NCBI GenBank assembly: GCA_965233675.1
Contig: OZ247498.1
Location: forward strand, 4,402,001 to 4,466,000
Reading direction: 5' to 3'
DNA: 64,000 nt
DNA from: SZUA-309 sp965233675
GTDB taxonomy: Bacteria; Pseudomonadota; Gammaproteobacteria; Pseudomonadales; Azotimanducaceae
Of this stretch, positions 25,221-33,551 are shown piece by piece. The position numbers were made by a program, and so were the translations under genes. Within the stretch, counting starts at the first letter, position 1, and each line of letters starts with the position of its first letter. Under the pieces are notes generated by a model. That model searched no databases. It was not told the origin of the DNA and worked only from the letters and a program-made list of their open reading frames with translations.

Positions 25221-25451
25221 GTGGGCAGAGTCAAAAGCCGCGGCCGGATCACTAATCAGGTCCGCCGCCTGCGCTTCGAGACCGGAGAGCTGACCCAGGC
25301 CGAACTGGCTGAGCTGATCGGTGTGACCCGGCAGACGGTGGTGGCCATCGAAGGGGACAAATACGCCCCGTCCCTGGAGGTTGCCTTCCGAATTGCGGCA
25401 GTTTTCGGTGTCCCGATCGGCGAGGTTTTTCATTACGACCCGGAGGCCTGA
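25221..25451 (+). CDS. XRE-family transcriptional regulator
   Basis: A 76-residue Cro/CI-type regulator consisting of one helix-turn-helix domain: ELTQAELAELIGVTRQTVVAIEGDKYAPSLEVAFRIA. The end GVPIGEVFHYDPE is typical of the compact YozG-type XRE group. The start is GTG with no ATG in frame. It follows the membrane protein on the same strand and probably regulates that pair from the promoter at 24611. Confidence 0.88.
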   Translation: MGRVKSRGRITNQVRRLRFETGELTQAELAELIGVTRQTVVAIEGDKYAPSLEVAFRIAAVFGVPIGEVFHYDPEA

Positions 25452-25517
25452 ACGCGGCTTCCTTTCCCTTCCAGGGGTGTTAGGCTTCGTGCACTGCGTG
25501 GGAGGTGGGAGACCAGC

Positions 25518-26645
25518 ATGCATACCTTGTTCACCCTGATTGGCCTGGCCCTGTCAGCTGCCTGTCTGTCGGCCAGCGTTCTGGCCGCAGATCTGGAGCC
25601 GGAGATCGGCCGCGTCGAGACCATGGAGACGCCCGGTGAACATGCTTTCATTACCCTGGGTTACATAGGCGGTGGTGGTGGCATCTTCGATGCGGACACC
25701 GGCGACATGCTGGGTAAATTGCGTGTGTCGGACTTCACGTCCGCGGCCTACTTCGATCGCGGACGCGACACGATTTTCATCCCTGCGATCTTTTATTCCC
25801 GGCGCACCTACGGCGAGCGAACCGACCTGCTCATTTTCAATGATGTGGAAACCCTGGCCCCGGTGGCGGAAGTGGCGGTGCCGAAAAAGCTGGCGACGGT
25901 GTTTCATCGAGCGGTGATCAATCCGGTAGGTGACCGGTTCATAGGCCTGTTCAATATGACGCCTGCCATGTCAGTATCCATCGTCGACGTGGAGGCGCAG
26001 AAGTTCGTTGGCGAGATATCCACGGCCGGCTGCGGTTTTGTCTACCCACTGGAGGGTCGGCGCTTCATGCAGATCTGCGGTGACGGCACGGTCCAGGTGA
26101 TCGACCTGAACGGCGACGGCGAGGAAGCGGCCAGAAAGCGCAGCAGCAGATTTTTCGATATCGAGGAAGATCCGGTTTTTGATCTGGCCCTCGAGAAGCC
26201 GGACGGCTGGCTGCTGATTTCCTTTGAAGGTCTGGTCTTCGAGGTGACGGTGGACGGCAATGACATCGATGTTTCAACGCCCTGGTCGCTGCTGTCGGAA
26301 GAAGATGTGGCGGAGAGTTGGCGTGTGGGTGGCAACGAACCGTTCGCCTACAACGCCGAGACCGGACAGATTTTCACCCTCATGCATCAGGGCGGGCCGG
26401 ACAGTCACGAAGAGGCCGGCATGGAAGTCTGGGCATTCGACCTGGCTACCCAGCGACGGGGATACCGGTTGCAGCTGGACGGACCATCGCTATCCATAGC
26501 GGTGAGTCAGGATAGGAACCCGTTGCTCTATGTGGGGACGCTGGAAGAGCCGATGTCGGTTCAGGTGCATGAGGCCGGCAGCGGTCGTCTGCTGCAGGTG
26601 ATTCCTGAGGTGGGTTCCGCTGCCAGCCACATCCAGGCATTTTGA
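25518..26645 (+). CDS. TTQ amine dehydrogenase, large (beta-propeller) subunit
   Basis: Large subunit of a periplasmic quinoprotein amine dehydrogenase (methylamine or aromatic-amine type), which oxidises a primary amine to an aldehyde and ammonia. The 375-residue protein has a signal peptide (LIGLALSAACLSASVLA). Mature sequence includes GEHAFITLGYIGGGGGIFDADTGDMLG, PAIFYSRRTYGERTDLLIFND and GCGFVYPLEGRRFMQICGDGT, characteristic of the MauB/AauB seven-bladed propeller. GGGAGG precedes the start. The small-subunit gene follows after 12 bases. The amine substrate cannot be decided from sequence. Confidence 0.88.
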   Translation: MHTLFTLIGLALSAACLSASVLAADLEPEIGRVETMETPGEHAFITLGYIGGGGGIFDADTGDMLGKLRVSDFTSAAYFDRGRDTIFIPAIFYSRRTYGERTDLLIFNDVETLAPVAEVAVPKKLATVFHRAVINPVGDRFIGLFNMTPAMSVSIVDVEAQKFVGEISTAGCGFVYPLEGRRFMQICGDGTVQVIDLNGDGEEAARKRSSRFFDIEEDPVFDLALEKPDGWLLISFEGLVFEVTVDGNDIDVSTPWSLLSEEDVAESWRVGGNEPFAYNAETGQIFTLMHQGGPDSHEEAGMEVWAFDLATQRRGYRLQLDGPSLSIAVSQDRNPLLYVGTLEEPMSVQVHEAGSGRLLQVIPEVGSAASHIQAF

Positions 26646-26657
26646 GGAGGCAATGAC

Positions 26658-27215
26658 ATGAACGGTCTGAATAGCCTGAGAAAGATGCACGAAACGCTCT
26701 GGCGCCGCTTCGATCGTCAGATCACCAGCGGCACCCGTGGTCTGGCCCGGCGCGTTTCCCGAAGGGGCTTTGTCGGCAGGCTCGGAGCGCTGCTGGTGGG
26801 CACCGGCGCCCTGCCGCTGCTCCCCGTTGTCCGGGATGCGGCAGCCGCTTCCGAAATTCCGGAGATGGGGGATCCGCAGAGCTGCGACTACTGGCGCTAC
26901 TGCGCGTTCGGCGGCCACCTGTGCAGTTGCTGCGGCGGTTCGCATACCTCCTGTCCACCCGGCACCGAGCTTTCACCGGTCACCTGGGTGGGCACCTGTC
27001 GCAATCCAGCGGACGGCAAACACTACCTGATCTCCTACAACGACTGTTGCGGCACCGAGGCCTGTGGCCGCTGCTTCTGTCATCGTACGGAAGGTGACAA
27101 GCCCATCTACTACCCCTCGAAGAGCAACAATATCCTCTGGTGCTTCGGTACGGAAAGCCATACCTACCACTGCACGGTAGCGCTGGTGCTGAGTGAGACC
27201 GACGCGCCGGGTTGA
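26658..27215 (+). CDS. TTQ amine dehydrogenase, small (catalytic) subunit
   Basis: Small subunit carrying the tryptophan-tryptophylquinone cofactor. It has a Tat signal (SRRGFVGRLGALLVG, residues 34-48). The conserved Cys-rich core is clear: CDYWRYCAFGGHLCSCCGG, VTWVGTCRNPADGKHYLISYNDCCG and CGRCFCH. The cofactor tryptophans should be W110 and W161 (in NNILWCFG). Fourteen cysteines are present for the disulfide network. Length 185 residues is typical. A GGAGG site precedes the start. The MauE/MauD maturation genes that usually lie between the two subunits are absent. Confidence 0.92.
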   Translation: MNGLNSLRKMHETLWRRFDRQITSGTRGLARRVSRRGFVGRLGALLVGTGALPLLPVVRDAAAASEIPEMGDPQSCDYWRYCAFGGHLCSCCGGSHTSCPPGTELSPVTWVGTCRNPADGKHYLISYNDCCGTEACGRCFCHRTEGDKPIYYPSKSNNILWCFGTESHTYHCTVALVLSETDAPG

Positions 27216-27245
27216 TGATTCGAGGTCCGGCCTGAGACAGTCACG

Positions 27246-27656
27246 ATGAGCCCATCAAGCTGCCGCTTGCGCGGCGTCGTTCTGCTGGCGGGTGCGCTTG
27301 CCTCACCGGCGGTATTCGCCGAAGAACCGCGGATCGCTTACTGGCTGCACTGCTCCGGCTGTCATCGACTGGATGGCTCGAGTGCGCCGCCGGAAATTCC
27401 GAGCCTGATAGATGAGCCTGGCCGGATCGCCGGGTTGCCCGGCGGCCGGCAATACCTCATGCGGATTCCCGGCGTGGCGCAGGCCGGCCTGGAAGACGGG
27501 AAGCTGGCAGAAGTGCTGAATTTCATGCTGGAAACCTTCTCGCCCACCACCACACCGAATGATTTCCGACCATTTACCGGCGAAGAGGTGGCGCTCGCTC
27601 GTCGACAGGTGTTGATTGATCCGTTGCGCACGCGGGCGGAGCTGATCGGTGACTGA
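27246..27656 (+). CDS. periplasmic cytochrome c, probable electron acceptor of the amine dehydrogenase
   Basis: A 136-residue exported monohaem cytochrome. Signal peptide GVVLLAGALASPAVFA, heme motif C36-S-G-C39-H40, and candidate axial Met in YLMRIPG. It follows the amine dehydrogenase small subunit by 30 bases, so it may accept electrons from TTQ instead of amicyanin or azurin. Its end overlaps the next gene's GTG by eight bases. Confidence 0.8.
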   Translation: MSPSSCRLRGVVLLAGALASPAVFAEEPRIAYWLHCSGCHRLDGSSAPPEIPSLIDEPGRIAGLPGGRQYLMRIPGVAQAGLEDGKLAEVLNFMLETFSPTTTPNDFRPFTGEEVALARRQVLIDPLRTRAELIGD

Positions 27657-28968
27657 CCGGATAAAAGACACCCGGCTGCTGTATCGCGCGTTGATTGCGC
27701 TGTCACTACTTGTCGGTGGCCAGAATGCTGTTGCGAGCCAGGCGCGCTTCGACGAGGAGATCAGCACTCTGCTGTCGCATCCCGAAGTACAGACGGCCAT
27801 GGCCTGGACCGCTGCCCGGGAACAACAGAACGTACCCCGGCTCATTGAGCTCACCGAGATCGAAGCCCCGCCCTTCAATGAGGCGGCACGTGGCAGGCGT
27901 TTCGCCGAGATGCTGGCGGCAACCGGGCTGACCGGCGTGGAAACCGACGAAGTGGGTAACGTGCTCGGCTACTGGCCGGGTGATGGCTCCGTGGAAACGC
28001 TGGCGTTGGTTGCACATCTGGATACGGTGTTTCCAGCCGGTACGGATGTGAGCGTGCGCGGACCAGTGGTGGACGAGTCCGATCGACGAAGGTGGTATGC
28101 GCCCGGCATTGGCGATGACAGCCGGGGGCTGGTTCTCCTGCTGACGCTGGCGGAGGCACTGGTGGCGGCAGACATCCGGACCCGGAAAAACATCCTGTTT
28201 GTGGCCTCTGTGGGTGAGGAGGGCTTGGGTGATCTTCGTGGAATGAAGCACCTGTTCAGGGAGGGCGGTCCGCGCATCGACGAGTTGATCGCCATCGATG
28301 GCGGCAACGATGCCCGGGTGCTCAACCATGCCATTGGTTCACATCGCTACCGGATCCGGGTCTCCGGCCCCGGTGGTCACTCCTGGGGTGCGTTCGGGAT
28401 GGCGAATCCGGCCCATGCGCTGGCGAGCGGTATTCATCAGTTCGAGCTTGCCGCCAGGCGTTTCGTTGCCGAAGGGCCGCGCACGACTTTCAACATCGGT
28501 CGCATCGGCGGTGGCGCCAGCGTGAACGCGATTCCCTTCGAAAGCTGGGCCGAAGTGGATCTGCGCTCCGAGTCGCCCGATCAACTGGCCCTCATCGACT
28601 CGCTTCTGCACCAGTCGGTAACTGCTGCGGTGACGGAACACAGCAACAGACGTGATCGTGGAGAGCCGCTCGACGTGCAGTTCGAACGGATCGGCCAGCG
28701 GCCGTCCGGGCTCGTGCCTCCGGAAACTCCATTGATCCAGCGAGCCCTTGCCGCAAGCCGCTTCCTTGGTATTCCCCCTGAGCTGGGCGCCGGTTCCACT
28801 GATGCGAACGTGGCCATCGCCAGAGGGATTCCAGCCACCACCATCAGCCGGGGTGGCATCAGCGGCGGTGCGCATTCCCTGGACGAGTGGTGGTCGGATC
28901 ATGATGTGGTGACGGGCACGCACAAGGCGTTGCTCCTGATGTTGACCAGCAGCGGCATCGCAGACTGA
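27649..28968 (+). CDS. M20-family metallopeptidase, exported
   Basis: A 439-residue zinc peptidase of the M20/M25 type. A signal peptide (ALIALSLLVGGQNAVA) sends it to the periplasm. Metal-binding motifs are ALVAHLDTVFP near residue 122, GIGDDSRGLVLLL near 157 and ASVGEEGLGDLRG near 187; a dimerisation domain follows (HSWGAFGMANPAHALA). The GTG start at 27649 overlaps the cytochrome gene, linking it to the amine dehydrogenase operon. It may release amino acids or amines from peptides; this link is inference. Confidence 0.85.
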   Translation: MTDRIKDTRLLYRALIALSLLVGGQNAVASQARFDEEISTLLSHPEVQTAMAWTAAREQQNVPRLIELTEIEAPPFNEAARGRRFAEMLAATGLTGVETDEVGNVLGYWPGDGSVETLALVAHLDTVFPAGTDVSVRGPVVDESDRRRWYAPGIGDDSRGLVLLLTLAEALVAADIRTRKNILFVASVGEEGLGDLRGMKHLFREGGPRIDELIAIDGGNDARVLNHAIGSHRYRIRVSGPGGHSWGAFGMANPAHALASGIHQFELAARRFVAEGPRTTFNIGRIGGGASVNAIPFESWAEVDLRSESPDQLALIDSLLHQSVTAAVTEHSNRRDRGEPLDVQFERIGQRPSGLVPPETPLIQRALAASRFLGIPPELGAGSTDANVAIARGIPATTISRGGISGGAHSLDEWWSDHDVVTGTHKALLLMLTSSGIAD

Positions 28969-29058
28969 GCGAACGATGGCGTGTCACTTCAACCGTTCGA
29001 GCTCAGGGTCAGGCGATGGAAGCCTGTATACTCGATGGGTTTAACAGGGCAGTTTGAA

Positions 29059-31305
29059 ATGACGATGATCCATCGACCGGAACAGATTGGCGCACGGGCG
29101 GTCGCACTGATGTGCCTGTGCACGTTGCTGGCGCCGTTCAGCCAGGGTCAGGAAACGCGGATGCCGCCCACCATCCCGCCGGTCACCCAGGCTTACCCGC
29201 TCGCAGAGGTCCCGACCCTGGATGGAGATGTGATCAATGACCCGGTCTGGGCCGGGGCCAAGTCCACGACGGGCTTCTGGCAGATCCAGCCATTTGAAGG
29301 TCAGCCCGCCACGCAACGGACGGAGGTCTTCGTCGGCTTTACGGAGGATGCGCTCTATATCGGCGCCATCCTCCACGACGACGATCCATCCGGCATCATC
29401 GTTTCCGACAGCCGGCGTGATTCGGATCTGGATGAAACAGATGCCTTCCAGGTGATCCTGGATACCTATCTGGATCGGCAGAATGGATTCGTATTTGCCA
29501 CCAATCCATCGGGGCTGGAGTACGACGGTCAGGTGACGAAAGAAGGGCAGCAGAGCTTCGGCTCCGGGGGCGGCGGCTTCAACAAGAACTGGGACACGAA
29601 CTGGTCGGTTGCCACCCAGATCGGCGATTTCGGCTGGTCGGTGGAAATGCGGATCCCCTTCAGCTCTCTGCGTTACAAAGGCAAGGATGCCCAGATCTGG
29701 GGGATCAATTTCCAGCGCAACATCCGGCGCAACAACGAAGTGGCCTTCTGGTCTCCGCTTCCGCGTCAGTACAACCTGTTCCGGATTTCCCAGGCAGGGA
29801 TGCTGGAAGGGATCACCCTGCCGGCGCAGCGAAACCTGAAGTTCACGCCCTACGTGCTCGGCAAGGCCAATGAAGGGCCGGACATCGACGGTACAGACAC
29901 GGACTATGAGATCGGTGGTGACCTCAAGTGGTCGATCACGCCGAGCCTGACGCTGGATGCCACCATCAACACGGACTTCGCCCAGGTGGAAGTGGACGAA
30001 GTGGTGGTGAATCTGGACCGTTTCAACGTCTTCCTGCCTGAGAAACGGCCCTTCTTTCTGGAGAACGCGGGGCAGTTTTCGGTCGGCTCACCGGAACAGG
30101 TGGAACTGTTCTTCAGCCGCCGGATCGGTATCAGTGATGATGGTGGCATCATCCCAATCGAGGGTGGTCTGAGGATGTCGGGCAAGGTGGGCGGCCAGAC
30201 CAATCTGGGGTTGCTCTACATGAGCGATGAAGGCATCGATGAAGAAGCTTCCCAGAACAACTTCGCCGTTGTGCGGGTCAATCAGGAACTCCGGAATCGT
30301 TCCTCGCTGGGCGTGATCTTCGTCAATCGGGACGGCGATGGCAGCTTCGGTGGTCTTGCGGATCCGGATGACGACTACAACCGGACCTACGGCATCGATG
30401 GCCGCTGGGGGATCGGCGACGACACCATCGTCTCGGGTTATGTGGCCAAGACGGACACGCCGGAGCTGGATGGACGGGACTATGCTTTCGAACTCAAAGC
30501 CGACTACAACTCGGTGAACTGGTCGAACCTGGCCAGCTACTCCGAGGTGGGTGAGGACTTCAACCCGGAGGTGGGCTTCCTGCACCGCTCGGACTATCGC
30601 AAAGGCAGCTTCCGGCTGCTGCGTCGTTACCGGCCGAAAAATTTCTGGGGCATGCAGGAACTGCGGCCGCACGTTTCCTACACCGGCTATGTGAATTTCG
30701 ACGGTGTGTATGAGTCGGGCTTCCTGCACGTGGATAACCACTGGGAGATGCGAGCCGGCCACGAGATTCACACCGGCGTCAACTTCGTGCACGAAGAAGT
30801 GCTCGATCCCTTCGATATCATTGACGGGCAGACGGTGCAGACCGGCGAGTACGACAATGCCGAACTGCAGCTCGTCGGGTTCACGAATCGGGGCGCACCG
30901 CTGTCGGTCGGTGTCGAAATGAAGGCAGGCGGATTTTTCAGCGGCGATCGAGTGACCCTGGTGCCGGACGTTCAGTTCCGTATCGGCGATACCTTCAACT
31001 CATCGCTCTCCTGGAGTTACAACGACATCGATCTCAAGAACGAAGGCGGGGAAGCCTTCGAGATCAACGTGGGAATTCTCAAGCTTGCCTACTCCTTCTC
31101 ACCGAAGATATCGCTCGAGGCGCTCATCCAGTACGACGATCGTTCCGACGGCGTGGCGACCAATCTGCGTTTCGCCTGGCTGCAATCAGCCAGTTCCGGG
31201 CTCTATGTGGTCTACAACGAAGTGAGTCAGGATGATCTGCTGAGCAACCGGGAAACGCGCAAGGAGTTCATCATCAAATACAGCTACATCTTCGATCTGC
31301 TCTGA
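29059..31305 (+). CDS. CBM9-DUF5916 outer-membrane barrel protein
   Basis: A 748-residue exported protein starting at MTMIHRPEQ. After a signal (ALMCLCTLLAPFSQG), residues about 50-230 form a carbohydrate-binding family 9 sandwich (PTLDGDVINDPVWAGA, TEVFVGFTEDALYIGAIL, GWSVEMRIPFSSLRY). From about 240 a DUF5916 beta-barrel follows (FTPYVLGKANEGPDID, ATINTDFAQVEVDEVVVNLDRF, FLPEKRPFFLENAGQF) and ends in an aromatic strand YIFDLL. An in-frame ATG at 29035 is possible but gives a poorer signal. Function of DUF5916 proteins is unclear. The stop shares TGATG with the next gene. Confidence 0.85.
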   Translation: MTMIHRPEQIGARAVALMCLCTLLAPFSQGQETRMPPTIPPVTQAYPLAEVPTLDGDVINDPVWAGAKSTTGFWQIQPFEGQPATQRTEVFVGFTEDALYIGAILHDDDPSGIIVSDSRRDSDLDETDAFQVILDTYLDRQNGFVFATNPSGLEYDGQVTKEGQQSFGSGGGGFNKNWDTNWSVATQIGDFGWSVEMRIPFSSLRYKGKDAQIWGINFQRNIRRNNEVAFWSPLPRQYNLFRISQAGMLEGITLPAQRNLKFTPYVLGKANEGPDIDGTDTDYEIGGDLKWSITPSLTLDATINTDFAQVEVDEVVVNLDRFNVFLPEKRPFFLENAGQFSVGSPEQVELFFSRRIGISDDGGIIPIEGGLRMSGKVGGQTNLGLLYMSDEGIDEEASQNNFAVVRVNQELRNRSSLGVIFVNRDGDGSFGGLADPDDDYNRTYGIDGRWGIGDDTIVSGYVAKTDTPELDGRDYAFELKADYNSVNWSNLASYSEVGEDFNPEVGFLHRSDYRKGSFRLLRRYRPKNFWGMQELRPHVSYTGYVNFDGVYESGFLHVDNHWEMRAGHEIHTGVNFVHEEVLDPFDIIDGQTVQTGEYDNAELQLVGFTNRGAPLSVGVEMKAGGFFSGDRVTLVPDVQFRIGDTFNSSLSWSYNDIDLKNEGGEAFEINVGILKLAYSFSPKISLEALIQYDDRSDGVATNLRFAWLQSASSGLYVVYNEVSQDDLLSNRETRKEFIIKYSYIFDLL

Positions 31306-31619
31306 TGGCTGTTCGACTTTCCACTGACGGGATCGAAGCGGGTCTGACGGCACTGAACGCCGATGGTGCAGACTGGCAGAGCCGTGGTGATCGGATCGTC
31401 CGCGACTTCCGGTTCCCGGACTTCGTCACCGCCTTCGGCTTCATGGCGGAAATTGCACTGATCGCCGAACGGATGAATCATCATCCTGAGTGGTTCAACG
31501 TCTATGGCACCGTGAAGGTGGAACTGAGCACCCACGATGCGGGTGGGATCACCGAGCTGGACCTGGCGCTGGCCAGGGCGATGAATGAGGCTGCTGACCG
31601 CCGACCCTCACGCGCCTGA
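31305..31619 (+). CDS. phhB: pterin-4a-carbinolamine dehydratase
   Basis: Dehydrates 4a-hydroxytetrahydrobiopterin, regenerating the pterin cofactor of aromatic amino acid hydroxylases. The 104-residue protein has the family core FGFMAEIALIAERMNHHPEWFNVYGTVKVELSTHDAGGITELD, with the paired catalytic histidines in MNHHPEW near residues 57-63. Start is coupled to the previous stop by TGATG. No phenylalanine hydroxylase gene is in the window, so its partner lies elsewhere or it has a different role. Confidence 0.92.
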   Translation: MAVRLSTDGIEAGLTALNADGADWQSRGDRIVRDFRFPDFVTAFGFMAEIALIAERMNHHPEWFNVYGTVKVELSTHDAGGITELDLALARAMNEAADRRPSRA

Positions 31620-31708
31620 TTCTCGAGCCGGCCTGATCCGCGGGTTTGCTTCTTTGACTCCCCGCCGCTTTAGGTAATACTGAATTTTTTCAGGACCAGG
31701 GAATTTGG

Positions 31709-32266
31709 ATGGGTTTCGAAGTCTGGATCGCCATCGTCTTCCTCGCCTCCGGCCTGTCCGGCTGGATCGGTTACGCCTACGCAAAGAAGAATGCCCCCCG
31801 GCAGGATGACCTGGATGCCATGGCGGCGGAGCTCGAGCAGGCCCGCCAGCAGTCCGAGTCGGTGCAGGAAAACGTGAGTGAGCACTTTGAGCAGAGCGCC
31901 ATGCTGTTCGGCAAGCTGGCCGCCGACTATCGGGAGTTCCTCGATCACTTCGAAAGCAGTGCACAGAATCTGGGCCTCTCCGAGGCCAGAGCCCGGGAGC
32001 TGATCGAACAGGGATTTCAGCCGCTGCTCACCCATGAAGCCTCCGAGGCTTCTGAAGCGTCAGTGGTGGCACAGACCACAGCCGAGGCAGCCGGAGCGGT
32101 CGAAGAATCAGCGCCTGCTGAAACCACGTTGGATGCAGATCCCGATGCAGGGGTGGAAGCATCGGAAGCCGGCACCGATCAGAGGGCGGCCGGTGTGGGC
32201 GATGTGACCGTTGAACTGCCGGACGGAGAGAGAGTGGAGAGCGAGACGGAACGGCAACGGGCCTGA
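31709..32266 (+). CDS. zapG: ZapG/YhcB-type division protein (DUF1043)
   Basis: Inner-membrane protein linked to cell division and envelope synthesis in gammaproteobacteria. The 185-residue protein has an N-terminal TM (VWIAIVFLASGLSGWIGYAYA), then a coiled coil (LDAMAAELEQARQQSESVQENVSEHFEQSAMLF) ending in DYREFLDHFESSAQNL, the DUF1043 core. An Ala/Glu-rich acidic tail follows. AGGGAATTT precedes the ATG. Confidence 0.9.
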   Translation: MGFEVWIAIVFLASGLSGWIGYAYAKKNAPRQDDLDAMAAELEQARQQSESVQENVSEHFEQSAMLFGKLAADYREFLDHFESSAQNLGLSEARARELIEQGFQPLLTHEASEASEASVVAQTTAEAAGAVEESAPAETTLDADPDAGVEASEAGTDQRAAGVGDVTVELPDGERVESETERQRA

Positions 32267-32295
32267 CCGGTTCGCTGGCTTCCGTGCCTTTGCCG

Positions 32296-33549
32296 TCAGC
32301 GCGCGTCCAGTGACAGGACGGCGTTCAACAGCACATTGCAGCCTGAGGTGATGTGTTCCGGCGAGGCGTACTCGGCTTCGTTGTGAGACAGGCCTTCCCG
32401 ACAGGGAATGAAGATCATGGCTGTCGGCGCCACCCTGGCCACATAGACGGAATCATGTCCCGCACCGCTCACCATCTCCCGGGCAGAATATCCTGTGATC
32501 GTCACCGCCTGGCGGATCGCGTCCAGCACCTTTGAATCGAACGCCACCGCCGGGGAATGCCAGATCTCGGTCAATTGGATCTGCACCGCTTCATTGCTGA
32601 GTTCGTTCACCAGACGCTCGAGTGACTGGTGCATGTCATCCAGTACGGTCTGCTCCGGGTGCCGGAGATCAATGGACAGTTCAATCGATTCCGGCACGGT
32701 ATTGCGGGAGCCGGGCTGACTGACGATGTCGCCGATCGTCACTCTGCCCCAGGGGGCATTGTCCGTTGCCAGGCGGTAGATGGGGGGGAGCAGGTCCGGT
32801 AGCACCTGCACCGGATCCCGTCGACCTTCCATCGGGGTTGGACCCGCATGGCACGGCATGCCCGTCAGTCGGAGGTCGTACCAGCGGATGCCCTGCACAC
32901 CGGTCACGATACCGATGGTCTGGTCAGCTGCCTCCAGGATGGGTCCCTGTTCGATGTGCAATTCGAATGCACCCTTCAATGCGATGGGCAGTGCGATGGA
33001 AGACGCGGGTGTGGACCCCAGCGCGTCGATTTCCAGCAGGGCATCGCGAAGGGTCTGGCCGGTTCGATCCACGGTCTGATAGATCCTGTCCAGGTCCATC
33101 GCGCCGGCCCAGACTCCGGAACCCATCATCGCCGGGGGAAACCGGGCGCCTTCCTCGTTGGTCCAGGACGCGACAATCAGCGGAGATCGGGTCTGCAGGC
33201 CGAGATCATTCAGCGTGCGCACGATTTCCAGGCCGGCCAGCACGCCATACACACCGTCGAATCTGCCGCCGGTGGGCTGGGTATCCAGATGACTGCCGAT
33301 CAGAATCGGTGCGGCTGCCGGGTTCGATCCCGGTCGGGTGGCGAAGAGGTTGCCGATGGCATCCTGATGCACAGCACACCCGGCTGCCTCGGCCCAGGTG
33401 CTGAACAGTCTGCGTCCCTGGCGGTCTTCTTCGGTCAACGCCTGGCGGTTGCTGCCCCCGGCGGGCGTGGCGCCGATCTCCGCCATTTTCATCAGGCTGG
33501 ACCAGAGACGCTGGCCGTTTACGGATCGATCGTTGCCTTGATCAGCCAT
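32296..33549 (-). CDS. M20-family amidohydrolase (N-carbamoyl-L-amino acid hydrolase / allantoate amidohydrolase type)
   Basis: A 417-residue cytosolic binuclear metallo-amidase that removes carbamoyl groups from N-carbamoyl amino acids or ureido compounds. Visible motifs: GSHLDTQPTGGRFDGVYGVLAGLEIVR near residues 83-109, the metal/catalytic NEEGARFPPAMMGSGVWAG, HIEQGPILE and GAGHDSVYVARVAP with the final CREGLSHNEAEY. These are signatures of the HyuC/AllC subfamily. The start is two bases after the GMC oxidoreductase stop, so the two are cotranscribed. Substrate unknown. Confidence 0.9.
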   Translation of the reverse strand: MADQGNDRSVNGQRLWSSLMKMAEIGATPAGGSNRQALTEEDRQGRRLFSTWAEAAGCAVHQDAIGNLFATRPGSNPAAAPILIGSHLDTQPTGGRFDGVYGVLAGLEIVRTLNDLGLQTRSPLIVASWTNEEGARFPPAMMGSGVWAGAMDLDRIYQTVDRTGQTLRDALLEIDALGSTPASSIALPIALKGAFELHIEQGPILEAADQTIGIVTGVQGIRWYDLRLTGMPCHAGPTPMEGRRDPVQVLPDLLPPIYRLATDNAPWGRVTIGDIVSQPGSRNTVPESIELSIDLRHPEQTVLDDMHQSLERLVNELSNEAVQIQLTEIWHSPAVAFDSKVLDAIRQAVTITGYSAREMVSGAGHDSVYVARVAPTAMIFIPCREGLSHNEAEYASPEHITSGCNVLLNAVLSLDAR

Positions 33550-33551
33550 GC

